Shown: positions 1 through 7,809, counted from the first letter of the stretch. The stretch: DNA of 43,289 nt from an uncultured bacterium (GCA_959020415.1 CAUERX010000009.1:1-43289); one strand, 5' to 3'. A program made the numbers and translations. Notes: a model not told the origin generated them from the sequence alone.

Positions 1-2
1 TT

Positions 3-677
3 TCTGTTGAGAGTGATAATACACTTAAGATAATGAAGGATACTACTATTGGAACTATTAGTTTTGAACCTGCGGGTGAAAGGACAACGGGATATTGCTC
101 ACTTGGTGACGCTTATAAATATGGATGTAACGCATGGGCTACAAGCAGTAATTTTGTTAATGGGACTATTTCTGGAGTAGTTGATAAAGATGCTTCAATA
201 AATAAATATTTAAACGAAACATATTATAATAGCATGTCATTAATAGCTAAAAGTTTAATCAATACCCATTCTTTTGATGTTGGACCTGCGTCTTTGGGTA
301 ATTCAAATTTAATTACTCAAATTCAAAATGAAAAAAGTATAACATGGCGTGGAAAAGTAGGTTTAGTGACAGTAAGCGATATAATATTGGCGAATAATAA
401 TTGGGATGTTTGTGGAACTCTCGCATTAAATGAAGATAATTATAATGTTTGTAAAAATACTAATTATATGGTTCCTCCTGCCGGTCAATTTGTAACATCT
501 TTGTCACCGATTTATGATTCCACTGTGGGGGTGTTTGGAATTTATTCTAGTGGGCTTATTCATCATTTGCATCTTGCTGATTATACGCCAGAGACGTTTC
601 CTGTGGTTTATTTGAAATCTGATATATCATTATTGGGTGATGGGACAGTATCTAGTCCTTATACAATTATTTCATAA
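3..677 (+). CDS. C-terminal part of a probable exported surface protein (5' end outside window)
   Basis: The reading frame is open from the first complete codon of the window, so the start lies upstream and the ATG at 33 need not be the true start. About 224 residues are visible, ending at TAA. There is no membrane segment in this part. The C-terminus (PVVYLKSDI, then GDGTVSSPYTI) resembles the tail often seen on large secreted pseudopilin-like or DUF6273/FGE-like proteins of gut Bacillota, where a short 'VVYLKSD..I..G.GT...PY.I' strand closes the domain. Four cysteines (YCSLG, YGCNA, DVCGT, NVCKN) could pair outside the cell. Function unknown; a surface or extracellular role is an inference from composition and tail motif. 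It is separated from rpsF by stem-loops, so it is not part of that operon. Confidence 0.6.
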   Translation, partial: SVESDNTLKIMKDTTIGTISFEPAGERTTGYCSLGDAYKYGCNAWATSSNFVNGTISGVVDKDASINKYLNETYYNSMSLIAKSLINTHSFDVGPASLGNSNLITQIQNEKSITWRGKVGLVTVSDIILANNNWDVCGTLALNEDNYNVCKNTNYMVPPAGQFVTSLSPIYDSTVGVFGIYSSGLIHHLHLADYTPETFPVVYLKSDISLLGDGTVSSPYTIIS

Positions 678-693
678 TTTATAAATTCCAATG

Positions 694-719
694 AGAATAA
701 TCACTTTAGTGATTGTTCT
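694..719 (+). terminator. Stem-loop after the first gene
   Basis: The arms AGAATAATCAC and GTGATTGTTCT pair around a TTTA loop, with one G-T wobble. No T-run follows, so this is a weak or Rho-independent-like end for the upstream gene at best. Confidence 0.35.
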
Positions 720-744
720 AATGGAGTCTATAAAGGCTCTAACT

Positions 745-802
745 AATATGCTTTTTGCTCTCTTCTCATACCTATAAAGTAAAAAGCATATTATTTTTTT
801 TT
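745..802 (+). terminator. Inverted repeat with T-run upstream of rpsF
   Basis: A perfect 12-bp inverted repeat (AATATGCTTTTT at 745-756, AAAAAGCATATT at 781-792) encloses 24 nt and is followed by A then a run of nine or more T. It lies before the rpsF promoter at 813-841, so it most likely ends readthrough from the upstream gene. Confidence 0.55.
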
Positions 803-812
803 CGCATTTTTC

Positions 813-841
813 TTTACTTTGGTCATATAATTTGTTATAAT
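813..841 (+). promoter_or_regulatory. rpsF operon promoter
   Basis: A -35 TTTACT, 17-nt spacer and -10 TATAAT. The roughly 65-nt leader that follows can form two small hairpins (GAGTA/TACTC at 849-864; GCTTC/GAAGC at 868-886). Leaders of rpsF are often bound by S6:S18, but I do not see the CCG element of that motif, so no riboregulator is called. Confidence 0.65.
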
Positions 842-912
842 CAGAGGCGAGTATTAATTTACTCCTTGCTTCTTTTTTGAGGAAGCCAATAAGACCATAA
901 GGAGGTGTAATA

Positions 913-1203
913 ATGAGAAAATATGAAATCATGTTTATTGTTAGACCAACATTAGGAGAAGATGAGGTTAAAAAAGTTGTTAAAGACTTTGGTAATATCT
1001 TAACTACTAATGGTGCGAAAATAGTTAACGAAAAAGACATGGGTCAAAGAGAATTAGCTTATGAGATCAAAGATTTCAAAAGTGGTTACTACTATGTTTA
1101 CAACATCGAAGCTGGTGATGACAAAGCGATTAATGAATTTGATCGTTTAGCTTTAATCAGTAAAGATGTAATCCGTCACTTAATTACTAAAGAAGAAGAT
1201 TAA
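913..1203 (+). CDS. rpsF: 30S ribosomal protein S6
   Basis: Encodes a 96-residue S6 protein, a component of the 30S platform that pairs with S18. The N-terminal MRKYEIMFIVRP strand and the internal GQRELAYEIKDFKSGYYYVYN segment are characteristic of S6. Length matches the family. The ATG is preceded by AAGGAGGTG. It is the first gene of an rpsF-ssb-rpsR operon, the standard arrangement in Bacillota; ssb follows 17 nt downstream. A frame on the opposite strand here is only a shadow. Confidence 0.97.
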   Translation: MRKYEIMFIVRPTLGEDEVKKVVKDFGNILTTNGAKIVNEKDMGQRELAYEIKDFKSGYYYVYNIEAGDDKAINEFDRLALISKDVIRHLITKEED

Positions 1204-1220
1204 GAAAAGAGGTACTATTT

Positions 1221-1673
1221 ATGAATAAGGTTTGTTTGGTTGGTAGATTAACCGCAAAACCAGAACTAAGATATACAGGTTCTAATGTTGCATATACTCG
1301 TTTTTCAGTAGCAATTAATAGAACTTTTAACAATGCTCAAGGACAAAGAGAAGCAGATTTCATTAATGTTATCGTTTGGAGAAGAGCAGCTGAAAATGTT
1401 GCTAATTATCTTGATAAAGGAAGTTTAGTTTCAATTGAAGGTAGAATTCAAACAGGAAGCTATACTGACAAGGACGGAAATAAAAGAACCTCTTTTGACG
1501 TGGTAGCTGATTCAGTTCAATTTTTGGACTCTAGAAAACAAGCAGAAGCTCGTTCTAGTGAATCAACTCCATATGACTATCAAGAAGCTCCAGCTAATAA
1601 TGTGAACATTGATGAAGATCCTTTTGCTGATTTTGGCGATAATGTATCTATAGACGATAACTTTTTAGATTAG
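1221..1673 (+). CDS. ssb: Single-stranded DNA-binding protein
   Basis: A 150-residue SSB: OB-fold over roughly residues 1-105 (MNKVCLVGRLTAKPELRYT, then FINVIVWRRAAENVANYL and SLVSIEGRIQTGSYTDKDG), followed by a flexible acidic tail. It coats single-stranded DNA in replication, repair and recombination. Position between rpsF and rpsR is the conserved Bacillota order. The C-terminal tip, which in most SSBs is D-D-D-[IL]-P-F and docks partner proteins, is changed here to DDNFLD; the sequence EDPFADFG lies about 20 residues upstream and may serve instead. Start ATG has AAGAGGT upstream. Confidence 0.96.
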   Translation: MNKVCLVGRLTAKPELRYTGSNVAYTRFSVAINRTFNNAQGQREADFINVIVWRRAAENVANYLDKGSLVSIEGRIQTGSYTDKDGNKRTSFDVVADSVQFLDSRKQAEARSSESTPYDYQEAPANNVNIDEDPFADFGDNVSIDDNFLD

Positions 1674-1683
1674 GAGGATAACA

Positions 1684-1902
1684 ATGGCAGATTATCATAG
1701 AAAAAAGAAAAAAATATGTCAAATGTGTGCTGGTAAATCAGTGGATTATAAAGATGTTGACATCGTAAAAAAATATATCAGTGCTGATAAAGGTAAAATT
1801 TTACCAAGAAGAATTACTGGTGCTTGTTCTAAACATCAAAGACATATTGCTAACGAAGTTAAAAAAGCTAGATTTATGGCTTTAATTCCATTCGTAAAAT
1901 AA
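1684..1902 (+). CDS. rpsR: 30S ribosomal protein S18
   Basis: 72 residues, the usual S18 length, with the CQMC cysteine pair near the N-terminus, the ILPRRITGACSKHQR core and the basic C-terminus ending in ALIPFVK. It binds S6 and 16S rRNA in the 30S platform. GGAGG overlaps the ssb stop codon and sets the ATG. The C-x2-C ... C arrangement is that of zinc-retaining S18 paralogues rather than the cysteine-free form. Last gene of the operon; a terminator begins within its stop codon. Confidence 0.97.
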   Translation: MADYHRKKKKICQMCAGKSVDYKDVDIVKKYISADKGKILPRRITGACSKHQRHIANEVKKARFMALIPFVK

Positions 1903-1923
1903 TCCAAATTGGATTATTTTTTT
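1898..1923 (+). terminator. Terminator of the rpsF-ssb-rpsR operon
   Basis: AATAATCC / GGATTATT stem with AAATT loop, then seven or more T. Overlaps the rpsR stop codon. Confidence 0.8.
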
Positions 1924-1930
1924 GATCAAT

Positions 1931-1951
1931 AAAAAAGCTTCATATTGAAGC
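1931..1951 (-). terminator. Terminator of the XRE regulator gene
   Basis: Read on the minus strand: GCTTCA / TGAAGC stem with a 3-nt loop followed by TTTTTT (plus-strand A-run 1931-1936), immediately after the regulator's stop codon. Confidence 0.75.
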
Positions 1952-1952
1952 G

Positions 1953-2192
1953 TTAAACATCTAATCTTTTAATTGATTCGGTTGTAAGTTCGGTATTATC
2001 TTTTTTGTTTCTGAATACTATTTCATAATCGCAGTTTTCTGCAAATTTTTCAATTGTTTCAAATCGTGGATTACTGTAATTAGTTTCATAACCCGATAAT
2101 GTTGTTTGAGCTATATTAAGTTTTGCGGCTAGGTCGGATTGTTTTAATCCTTTGTTTAGCCTAATTACTTTTAATAGTTTACCGATCATCAT
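1953..2192 (-). CDS. Small XRE-family helix-turn-helix regulator
   Basis: A 79-residue protein consisting almost wholly of a Cro/CI-type HTH: IRLNKGLKQSDLAAKLNI forms helices 1-2, AQTTLSGYET the recognition helix, and NPRFETIEKFAENCDYE the closing helices, followed by a short polar tail. It probably binds DNA as a dimer. The start is set by GAGGTGG five bases before ATG-ATG. It is a single gene on the minus strand between two plus-strand operons; no toxin or other partner gene adjoins it. A palindrome upstream (2246-2258) is a candidate self-operator. Target genes unknown. Confidence 0.88.
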   Translation of the reverse strand: MMIGKLLKVIRLNKGLKQSDLAAKLNIAQTTLSGYETNYSNPRFETIEKFAENCDYEIVFRNKKDNTELTTESIKRLDV

Positions 2193-2245
2193 TTAAACCA
2201 CCTCGTTTTCATTATCACATTTCCCGTTATAAATTTCTTGGTTTA

Positions 2246-2258
2246 ACGAAACTTTCGT
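2246..2258. promoter_or_regulatory. Palindrome, candidate operator for the XRE regulator
   Basis: ACGAAA-C-TTTCGT, a perfect 6+1+6 palindrome about 55 bp upstream of the regulator's start codon. The size and place fit autoregulation by a dimeric HTH protein, but this is inference from position only. Confidence 0.35.
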
Positions 2259-2278
2259 ATCAAAAAATGCAAAAAATA

Positions 2279-2303
2279 AAGCAGTAATTCTAGATTACTG
2301 CTT
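2279..2303. terminator. 10-bp hairpin between the divergent XRE and rpiB genes
   Basis: AAGCAGTAAT / ATTACTGCTT with a 5-nt loop, and T-rich sequence on the minus-strand side. No gene clearly ends here, so its role is uncertain; the rest of 2193-2406 holds promoters and no gene. Confidence 0.35.
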
Positions 2304-2351
2304 CTTTATATATCTATAATAACATTTTTTTGTCGGTTTTAGGATATATTC

Positions 2352-2380
2352 TTAAAAATTTCATAAATAAGTGTTATAAT
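2352..2380 (+). promoter_or_regulatory. rpiB operon promoter
   Basis: -35 TTAAAA (4 of 6), 17-nt spacer, -10 TATAAT, then AAGGAGG before the ATG at 2407. Confidence 0.5.
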
Positions 2381-2406
2381 TAGATGGAAAATAAAGGAGG
2401 CCTAAT

Positions 2407-3024
2407 ATGGAAAAAAATGAAGATACAAAAGAATTAAATATTGAAGATATAGTTATTGATAAAGAAATAAAAGAAAATGAAGAAAAAAAATCAACTGACT
2501 TAAAAAATGAAGAAGCGCCTTTAGAACAAATTGTTAAAAATGATTATCAGGAAAAAACAATCGTTCAAATGAATCCTGTCTCAACTAATAAAATAGGAAT
2601 TGCTTCAGATCATCGTGGATATAAAATGAAACAAAAACTTACAAAATATTTAAATAAAAAAGGTTATACTGTAGTAGACTATGGTGGTGAAGGATTATCA
2701 GGCGATGATTATACTGAGTTTGGATTTAAGCTTGGTGAAGCGATTGGAAAGCATGAAGTTGAAAAAGGCATAGCCATTTGCGGAAGTGGTATCGGAATAA
2801 GTATTGCTTGTAATAAAGTTAAAAATGTTAGATGTGCAAAAGTAGATAACACAAAGGAAGTTAAGTGGGCAAGACGTGATAATGACGCTAATGCTATTGC
2901 AATATCTGGAAAAATGCCGGTATTTAGAGCTAAAGATATTGTTGATGTATTTTTAAATCATTCATTTAATGGAGCTGAAAGATATCAAAGAAGAATCGAT
3001 CAGCTTAATAATTACAAGGTTTAA
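2407..3024 (+). CDS. rpiB: Ribose-5-phosphate isomerase B family protein with N-terminal extension
   Basis: The RpiB/LacAB domain occupies about residues 62-205: GIASDHRGYKMK at its start, GSGIGISIACNK for the catalytic cysteine region (ICGSG) and RDNDANAIAISG for phosphate binding. It should interconvert ribose-5-phosphate and ribulose-5-phosphate in the pentose phosphate pathway. Typical RpiB is about 145-150 residues; here some 60 residues of low-complexity Lys/Glu/Asp-rich sequence precede the domain. The ATG is chosen because AAGGAGG lies directly upstream, and no equally good start is seen near residue 60. DUF1146 begins 2 nt after its stop. Confidence 0.9.
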   Translation: MEKNEDTKELNIEDIVIDKEIKENEEKKSTDLKNEEAPLEQIVKNDYQEKTIVQMNPVSTNKIGIASDHRGYKMKQKLTKYLNKKGYTVVDYGGEGLSGDDYTEFGFKLGEAIGKHEVEKGIAICGSGIGISIACNKVKNVRCAKVDNTKEVKWARRDNDANAIAISGKMPVFRAKDIVDVFLNHSFNGAERYQRRIDQLNNYKV

Positions 3025-3026
3025 TT

Positions 3027-3227
3027 ATGTTATTAAAATCAATCTTATATATAATTTTTACCTTTGTTGCTATATGGGCATTGGATAGCGTTAATATTAC
3101 AAATGTTTTTAAGAAGAATAAAATCTATGCAGCACGAGTATTATATTTAATGATAAGTATATCATTATCGTATTTAGTTGTAAATTTCTTATATGATTTT
3201 TTTACATACTCAAATATCATTAATTAG
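3027..3227 (+). CDS. DUF1146 (YwzB-like) small membrane protein
   Basis: 66 residues with two hydrophobic segments (about 1-22 and 36-58) and a basic loop between them. The WALDSVNI...F.KKNK....RVLYLM pattern is that of the DUF1146/YwzB family of Bacilli, whose biochemical role is unknown. It starts two bases after rpiB and is followed 14 nt later by spoIID; ywzB likewise lies close to spoIID in Bacillus, so the order supports the call. Confidence 0.75.
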   Translation: MLLKSILYIIFTFVAIWALDSVNITNVFKKNKIYAARVLYLMISISLSYLVVNFLYDFFTYSNIIN

Positions 3228-3241
3228 AAAGGAACTTTGCA

Positions 3242-4153
3242 ATGAAAAAAATACTCTTGGTTACTTTGTTAGTAATTTTAGTGCCGTTTTTAGTTGTTAG
3301 TTTATTTGTTAGAACCGACGAGATAAAATTTCACTATATGTCTAATAAAGTGATTAGAGTAAAAGACGTTAATAAAAACGAAACGTTGAAGGTTCCATTT
3401 GAAGAATATATTAAAGGTGTACTAGCTGGTGAAATGCCAACTAGTTTTGAGCTTGAGGCTTTAAAAGCCCAAGCAGTGGCCGCTCGAAGTTATGTTTTGT
3501 ATCAAGTTTCAAAAAATAAGGATAAAGATTATGATGTTGTAAATACAACTGATAATCAGGTTTATTTAACAGACGAAGATTTAAAAAGTAAATGGAAAGA
3601 TGACTACACTAGCAAAATTAATAAAGTTAAAAAAGCAGTTTCAGAAACAAAAGGGGAGTATCTTAGTTATAATGGTGAAATTGTTGAAGCTTTGTTTTTT
3701 TCTACTAGCACTGGAAAAACTGAAAATAGTGAAGAAGTTTTTTCATCAAAAGTTCCTTATTTAAGGAGTGTTTCTAGTTCATGGGATGAGGCTTCTCCAG
3801 TTTATCAGGATACAGCAACATTTAATTTAAATGATTTTTATCAAAAATTAGGACTTCAATATAATGATAAAATAACAGCTGAAGTACTTGAAACAACTAG
3901 TACAGGTCGTGTTAAAAAAATTAAAATAAATGGAGTAGAGTTAAATGGTCGTGATGTTGCTACTAAGTTAAAGCTTCGTTCTAATTATTTTAGTATTGTT
4001 CAAAACGATAAAAATGTAACAATTACTACTAAAGGATTTGGTCATGGTGTTGGCATGAGCCAATATGGTGCTTTAGGAATGGCTAAAGAAGGATATAAAT
4101 ATGATAAAATTTTAAAACATTATTATCAAGGAACAGAAATTAAAAAAATTTAG
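3242..4153 (+). CDS. spoIID: Stage II sporulation protein D, peptidoglycan lytic transglycosylase
   Basis: 303 residues: an N-terminal signal anchor (MKKILLVTLLVILVPFLVV) followed by the SpoIID/LytB domain. Key signatures are VPFEEYIKGVLAGEMP with its conserved glutamate, LKAQAVAARSYVLY, and the C-terminal GFGHGVGMSQYGALGMA with metal-binding histidine. SpoIID cuts glycan strands during forespore engulfment, working with SpoIIM and SpoIIP at the mother-cell membrane. AAAGGAAC precedes the ATG. SpoIIQ-like and SpoIIID genes follow, as in Bacillus. Confidence 0.95.
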   Translation: MKKILLVTLLVILVPFLVVSLFVRTDEIKFHYMSNKVIRVKDVNKNETLKVPFEEYIKGVLAGEMPTSFELEALKAQAVAARSYVLYQVSKNKDKDYDVVNTTDNQVYLTDEDLKSKWKDDYTSKINKVKKAVSETKGEYLSYNGEIVEALFFSTSTGKTENSEEVFSSKVPYLRSVSSSWDEASPVYQDTATFNLNDFYQKLGLQYNDKITAEVLETTSTGRVKKIKINGVELNGRDVATKLKLRSNYFSIVQNDKNVTITTKGFGHGVGMSQYGALGMAKEGYKYDKILKHYYQGTEIKKI

Positions 4154-4199
4154 TATAATTTTGCCTCATACGTGCCAAAATGATAGTAGAGGTGAAATT

Positions 4200-4838
4200 A
4201 TGAAGAAAATAGAATTGAAAAAGCCAGCTATATATGGAATATATGCTGGAGTATGTGCAATATTGCTTGCAGCACTTTATTATGTTGATTTCTCGAACTC
4301 AAAGTTAGACAGCAACGTCAAGGATGAGGATTATCAATATGTTTCAAGATTATTTGGTAGTGATGAAGTGCCAGTAGTTAGTACTGAAACAACAATAATG
4401 CGTCCATACACTGATTCGAATGTTAAAGTTGTTCAAAGCTTTTATGATTATAAGGGAACTGAAGCAGAACAAGAAAAATCAATAATTAATTATGAACAGA
4501 CTTACATTCAAAACAATGGTGTAGCTTACGGCGGCGTTGATGGTGGATTCGATGTAATGGCTTCTTTACCAGGGACAGTTACTAGCGTTAAAGAAGATAA
4601 ACTTTTAGGTACTATTGTTGAAATTCAAAACTCTGATAAAGTCGTAATGATTTATCAAGGGTTAACTGGAATTTCAGTGAAACAAAATGATAAAGTAAAT
4701 CAAGGAGATATTCTTGGTAAAAGTGGCGAGACAAATATTAATAAAGATTTAGGTAGTCATGTTGTGTTTGAACTTAAAGTTAATAATGCATATGTTAACC
4801 CAGAAGAATACTATGATAAAAATGTTAATGACTTATAA
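4200..4838 (+). CDS. spoIIQ: SpoIIQ-like membrane protein with degenerate LytM (M23) domain
   Basis: 212 residues from the ATG at 4200, chosen because AGAGGTGA lies just upstream. A transmembrane helix (about residues 10-30) is followed by an extracytoplasmic domain of LytM/M23 type: GVAYGGVDGGFDVMASLPGTV, then GLTGISVKQNDKVNQGD, and GSHVVFELK. The M23 zinc ligands are largely missing: the first His of HxxxD is absent and the HxH motif is HVV, so it is probably not a peptidase. SpoIIQ is a forespore membrane protein that binds SpoIIIAH across the intermembrane space. Place between spoIID and spoIIID supports the call. Confidence 0.8.
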   Translation: MKKIELKKPAIYGIYAGVCAILLAALYYVDFSNSKLDSNVKDEDYQYVSRLFGSDEVPVVSTETTIMRPYTDSNVKVVQSFYDYKGTEAEQEKSIINYEQTYIQNNGVAYGGVDGGFDVMASLPGTVTSVKEDKLLGTIVEIQNSDKVVMIYQGLTGISVKQNDKVNQGDILGKSGETNINKDLGSHVVFELKVNNAYVNPEEYYDKNVNDL

Positions 4839-4856
4839 GAGCTTAAAGCTCTTTTT
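4837..4856 (+). terminator. Terminator after spoIIQ
   Basis: AAGAGCT / AGCTCTT stem with TAA loop and a short T-run, beginning within the stop codon. The following 4857-5044 is AT-rich with no gene. Confidence 0.7.
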
Positions 4857-5044
4857 AGTTATGATGTAATTTAAAAAGTGAATTAACTGTAATCCTGATA
4901 AGTAATAAAATTTAGTAAAAGGTTAGTAATTTTACTTGTGTATAAATAGCGATGCTTTAAATTTGATTTTAATTATTAAAAAAAGTGTTTTGTTTGGTCT
5001 AAAAAAATTGCCTATTTATATAATTTAATAAAGGGGCGATAGGT

Positions 5045-5299
5045 TTGGGTAATGATATTGTTAAAAGGGTTATCGATGAAGCAGAATATATGGTGAAAAC
5101 GGAAAAAACTTTAAGGGAAATTGCCAAGGTTTTTAAGGTTTCAAAAAGTACTGTTCATAAAGATTTAAAAGATAGACTTAAAATCATTGATAAAACTTTA
5201 TATGAAAAAACACAAAAAATTTTAAAATATCATATAGATATTAGACATATTAAAGGTGGAGAATCGACAAAAAAAAAGTACTTAAATTTAGCCAATTAG
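5045..5299 (+). CDS. spoIIID: Stage III sporulation transcriptional regulator SpoIIID
   Basis: 84 residues matching SpoIIID over its length: an HTH with the near-invariant VSKSTVHKDLKDRL recognition segment and the C-terminal KILKYHIDIRHIKGG basic helix. In sporulating cells it is a mother-cell DNA-binding protein that activates or represses many sigma-E genes. The start is a TTG, chosen because AAAGGGG sits at about the right distance and the first residues align with SpoIIID; the next in-frame ATG would delete helix 1. A TATAAT lies at 5019-5024 without a good -35. mbl follows, the order seen in Bacillus. Confidence 0.95.
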   Translation: MGNDIVKRVIDEAEYMVKTEKTLREIAKVFKVSKSTVHKDLKDRLKIIDKTLYEKTQKILKYHIDIRHIKGGESTKKKYLNLAN

Positions 5300-5354
5300 C
5301 CTATTAAAACCTAGTATCATGTGGTATAATATTAGGGTAGAAAAAGGTGATAGA

Positions 5355-6362
5355 ATGTTTTCGAAAGATATTGGAATAGATTTAGGAACAGCAAACGTAT
5401 TAATTTATATTAAAAGCCAAGGGATTGTTTTAAATGAACCAAGTGTTGTGGCTATCGACGCAGATACAAAAAGACCTCTTGCAGTAGGAACAGAGGCAAG
5501 AGAAATGCTTGGAAGAACGCCAGGGAAAGTAAAAGCAATTAGACCAATGAAAGATGGTGTAATTGCTGATTTTGAAATTACAGAAATAATGCTTAATCAT
5601 TTTATCAGAAAAGTTAATGGTCGTAGTTTTTTTGCTCGTCCAAGAATTTTAATTTGCTGTCCATCAAATATTACTCAAGTTGAAAAAAATGCTATAAAGG
5701 AAGCTGCCGAAAGAACAGGGGCTCGTAAAGTGTTTATTGAGGAAGAACCAAAAGTTGCAGCTATTGGAGCAGGTATGGATATTTCTAAGCCAAGTGGAAA
5801 TATGGTAATCGATATTGGTGGTGGTACTACAGATATTGCTATTTTATCTTTGGGCGGAATTGTTACTTCTTCATCAATTAAAATTGCGGGAAATGTTTTT
5901 GATAGCGATATTATGAAATACATTAAAGATAAATATAAATTATTAATTGGTGATAGAACGGCTGAGGATATTAAATTTACAATCGGTACTGTTTTTCCAG
6001 GTTCACTGAATGAAAAAATGGAAGTTAGAGGGCGTGATTTAGTTACTGGTTTACCACATACAGTAACTGTTACTTCTGACGAAGTTGAAGAAGCTTTACG
6101 TGAAAGTGTTTATACAATAATAAATACAGCGAAAGCAGTTTTGGAACAAACTCCTCCAGAGTTATCTGCTGATATTGTTGATAAGGGGATTGTTGTAACT
6201 GGTGGTGGAGCTTTATTAAATGGCTTTGATCAGTTGCTGGCACATGAACTTAAAGTTCCTGTTTTTGTAGCAGAAAGTCCACTTACTTGTGTAGTGGAAG
6301 GTACGGGTGTTCTTTTAGATAATATTAACTTGATTGATAATAATAATAGTTTAAATTATTAA
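5355..6362 (+). CDS. mbl: Rod-shape-determining protein of the MreB/Mbl family
   Basis: 335-residue bacterial actin: phosphate-1 loop DIGIDLGTANVLIY at the N-terminus, the DIGGGTTDIAILSLGG phosphate-2 motif and GIVVTGGGALLNG adenosine motif. It polymerises under the membrane and directs lateral wall synthesis. The ATG at 5355 is chosen: AAAGGTGA precedes it, whereas the earlier ATG at 5319 overlaps a TATAAT (5325-5330) that is probably its -10. It directly follows spoIIID, the position of mbl in Bacillus, so Mbl is preferred over MreB; sequence alone does not settle this. Confidence 0.92.
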   Translation: MFSKDIGIDLGTANVLIYIKSQGIVLNEPSVVAIDADTKRPLAVGTEAREMLGRTPGKVKAIRPMKDGVIADFEITEIMLNHFIRKVNGRSFFARPRILICCPSNITQVEKNAIKEAAERTGARKVFIEEEPKVAAIGAGMDISKPSGNMVIDIGGGTTDIAILSLGGIVTSSSIKIAGNVFDSDIMKYIKDKYKLLIGDRTAEDIKFTIGTVFPGSLNEKMEVRGRDLVTGLPHTVTVTSDEVEEALRESVYTIINTAKAVLEQTPPELSADIVDKGIVVTGGGALLNGFDQLLAHELKVPVFVAESPLTCVVEGTGVLLDNINLIDNNNSLNY

Positions 6363-6399
6363 AAAAAGGGTATGATATTACCAGAATGGAGAGAATAAA

Positions 6400-7809
6400 A
6401 TGGAAAAAACAAAAGGCGAAGAATTAAAGGAAAAACTATTTAATAAAAGTAAAAGTGGTTTTGCAGTAATTACTGAGGAAGAAAAACAAACTATATTTAG
6501 TTTTAGTGATGAATATCTTAAATTTTTAAATTCATGTAAAACAGAAAGAGAATGTGCTTCTTTTGCTGAGGATTATTTAAAACAAAATGGTTTTGTGAAT
6601 ATTGAAAATAAAACCGATTTAGTTCCAGGTGATAAAGTTTATTTTATTAATCATAAAAAGGCTGTTTATGCAGCAGTAATTGGTTCTTCACTATTGGAAG
6701 AAGGTCTTAATTTTGTTGGGGCGCATATTGATTCGCCAAGATTAGACTTAAAGCCTAATCCATTATATGAAGACGGAGGTTTTGCTTTATTTAAAACTCA
6801 CTATTATGGTGGAATAAAGAAATATCAATGGACAACAATTCCTTTAGCCATTCATGGAGTGATTGCTAAACCGGGAGGGGAAGTTATAAATATTAATATT
6901 GGTGAAGATGAAAGTGATCCAATATTTACAATTACTGATTTACTTCCGCATTTAGCAGCAGAACAGCAAAAGAAAAGTTTAGCTAATGGTATTGCAGGTG
7001 AGGATTTAAATTTATTAATTGGTAGTATTCCTTATGACGATGAAAAAGTGTCTGAAAAGATCAAATTGAATATTTTAAACATTTTAAATATGAAATATGG
7101 AATTGTAGAAAAAGATTTTATAAGTGCTGAATTAGAAATAGTTCCAGCGTTTAGAGCACGCAGTTTAGGCTTTGATAGTAGCATGATTGCAGCATATGGG
7201 CAAGACGATAGATCTTGTGCTTATACTGCTTTAAGAGCACTGTCTATAATAAAAGAGGTCAAGAAAACAGCAGTTATGATTTTATCTGATAAAGAAGAAG
7301 TTGGAAGTATGGGTAATACTGGAATGGAATCACATATTTTTGAGGTGTTTGTGGCTGAACTTTTAAATAAATCTGGTCAAAACGGTTATAATACTTTAGA
7401 TAAAACTTTGAGTAATTCAAAGATGCTTTCTGCCGATGTTACTTCTGGTAGTGATCCAACATATGCTTCTGTTGACGAAAAGAATAATGCCGCTTATTTA
7501 GGTAAGGGTATTGCATTAGCTAAATATACGGGTGCTCGTGGTAAGAGTGGTGCTAGTGATGCAAATGCCGAATTTGTTGCTTATGTTAGAAATATTTTAG
7601 AAAGTAATAATTTACTTTATCAAATGTCTGATATGGGAAAAGTTGATGAAGGTGGCGGTGGAACGATTGCTTATATTTTGGCAAATAAAGGAATCGATGT
7701 TATCGATTGTGGCGTTCCAGTTTTATCAATGCATGCTCCTTATGAAGTTACTAATAAATTTGATATTTATAATGCCTATCAATTTTATAAAGCATTTTAT
7801 GAAAATTAG
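6400..7809 (+). CDS. M18-family aminopeptidase
   Basis: 469 residues of the M18 (aspartyl aminopeptidase-like) family, cytosolic dinuclear-zinc exopeptidases that trim N-terminal residues from peptides. Visible metal and catalytic motifs in order are GAHIDSPRLDLKP (His, Asp), GQDDRSCAYTALRAL (bridging Asp), DKEEVGSMGNTGMESH (catalytic Glu pair), SADVTSGSDP, and SMHAPYEVTNKFD near the C-terminus with the last His ligand. Length is normal. ATG preceded by GGAGAG. It lies 37 nt after mbl with no terminator between, so some cotranscription is possible; a clear terminator follows. Confidence 0.93.
   Translation: MEKTKGEELKEKLFNKSKSGFAVITEEEKQTIFSFSDEYLKFLNSCKTERECASFAEDYLKQNGFVNIENKTDLVPGDKVYFINHKKAVYAAVIGSSLLEEGLNFVGAHIDSPRLDLKPNPLYEDGGFALFKTHYYGGIKKYQWTTIPLAIHGVIAKPGGEVININIGEDESDPIFTITDLLPHLAAEQQKKSLANGIAGEDLNLLIGSIPYDDEKVSEKIKLNILNILNMKYGIVEKDFISAELEIVPAFRARSLGFDSSMIAAYGQDDRSCAYTALRALSIIKEVKKTAVMILSDKEEVGSMGNTGMESHIFEVFVAELLNKSGQNGYNTLDKTLSNSKMLSADVTSGSDPTYASVDEKNNAAYLGKGIALAKYTGARGKSGASDANAEFVAYVRNILESNNLLYQMSDMGKVDEGGGGTIAYILANKGIDVIDCGVPVLSMHAPYEVTNKFDIYNAYQFYKAFYEN

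Noticed and set aside
678..912. S6:S18 leader motif or another riboswitch before rpsF
   Set aside because: The small hairpins lack the CCG element of the motif, and no known aptamer pattern is seen.
672..1040. 122-residue minus-strand frame opposite rpsF
   Set aside because: Shadow of rpsF and its leader; no ribosome site and hydrophobic noise composition.
1953..2192. XRE regulator as the antitoxin of a toxin-antitoxin pair
   Set aside because: No small toxin-like gene lies on either side; the neighbours are rpsR and rpiB.
5319..5354. Upstream ATG as the start of mbl
   Set aside because: It overlaps the likely -10 (TATAAT at 5325-5330), while ATG 5355 has AAAGGTGA upstream and begins the conserved actin N-terminus.
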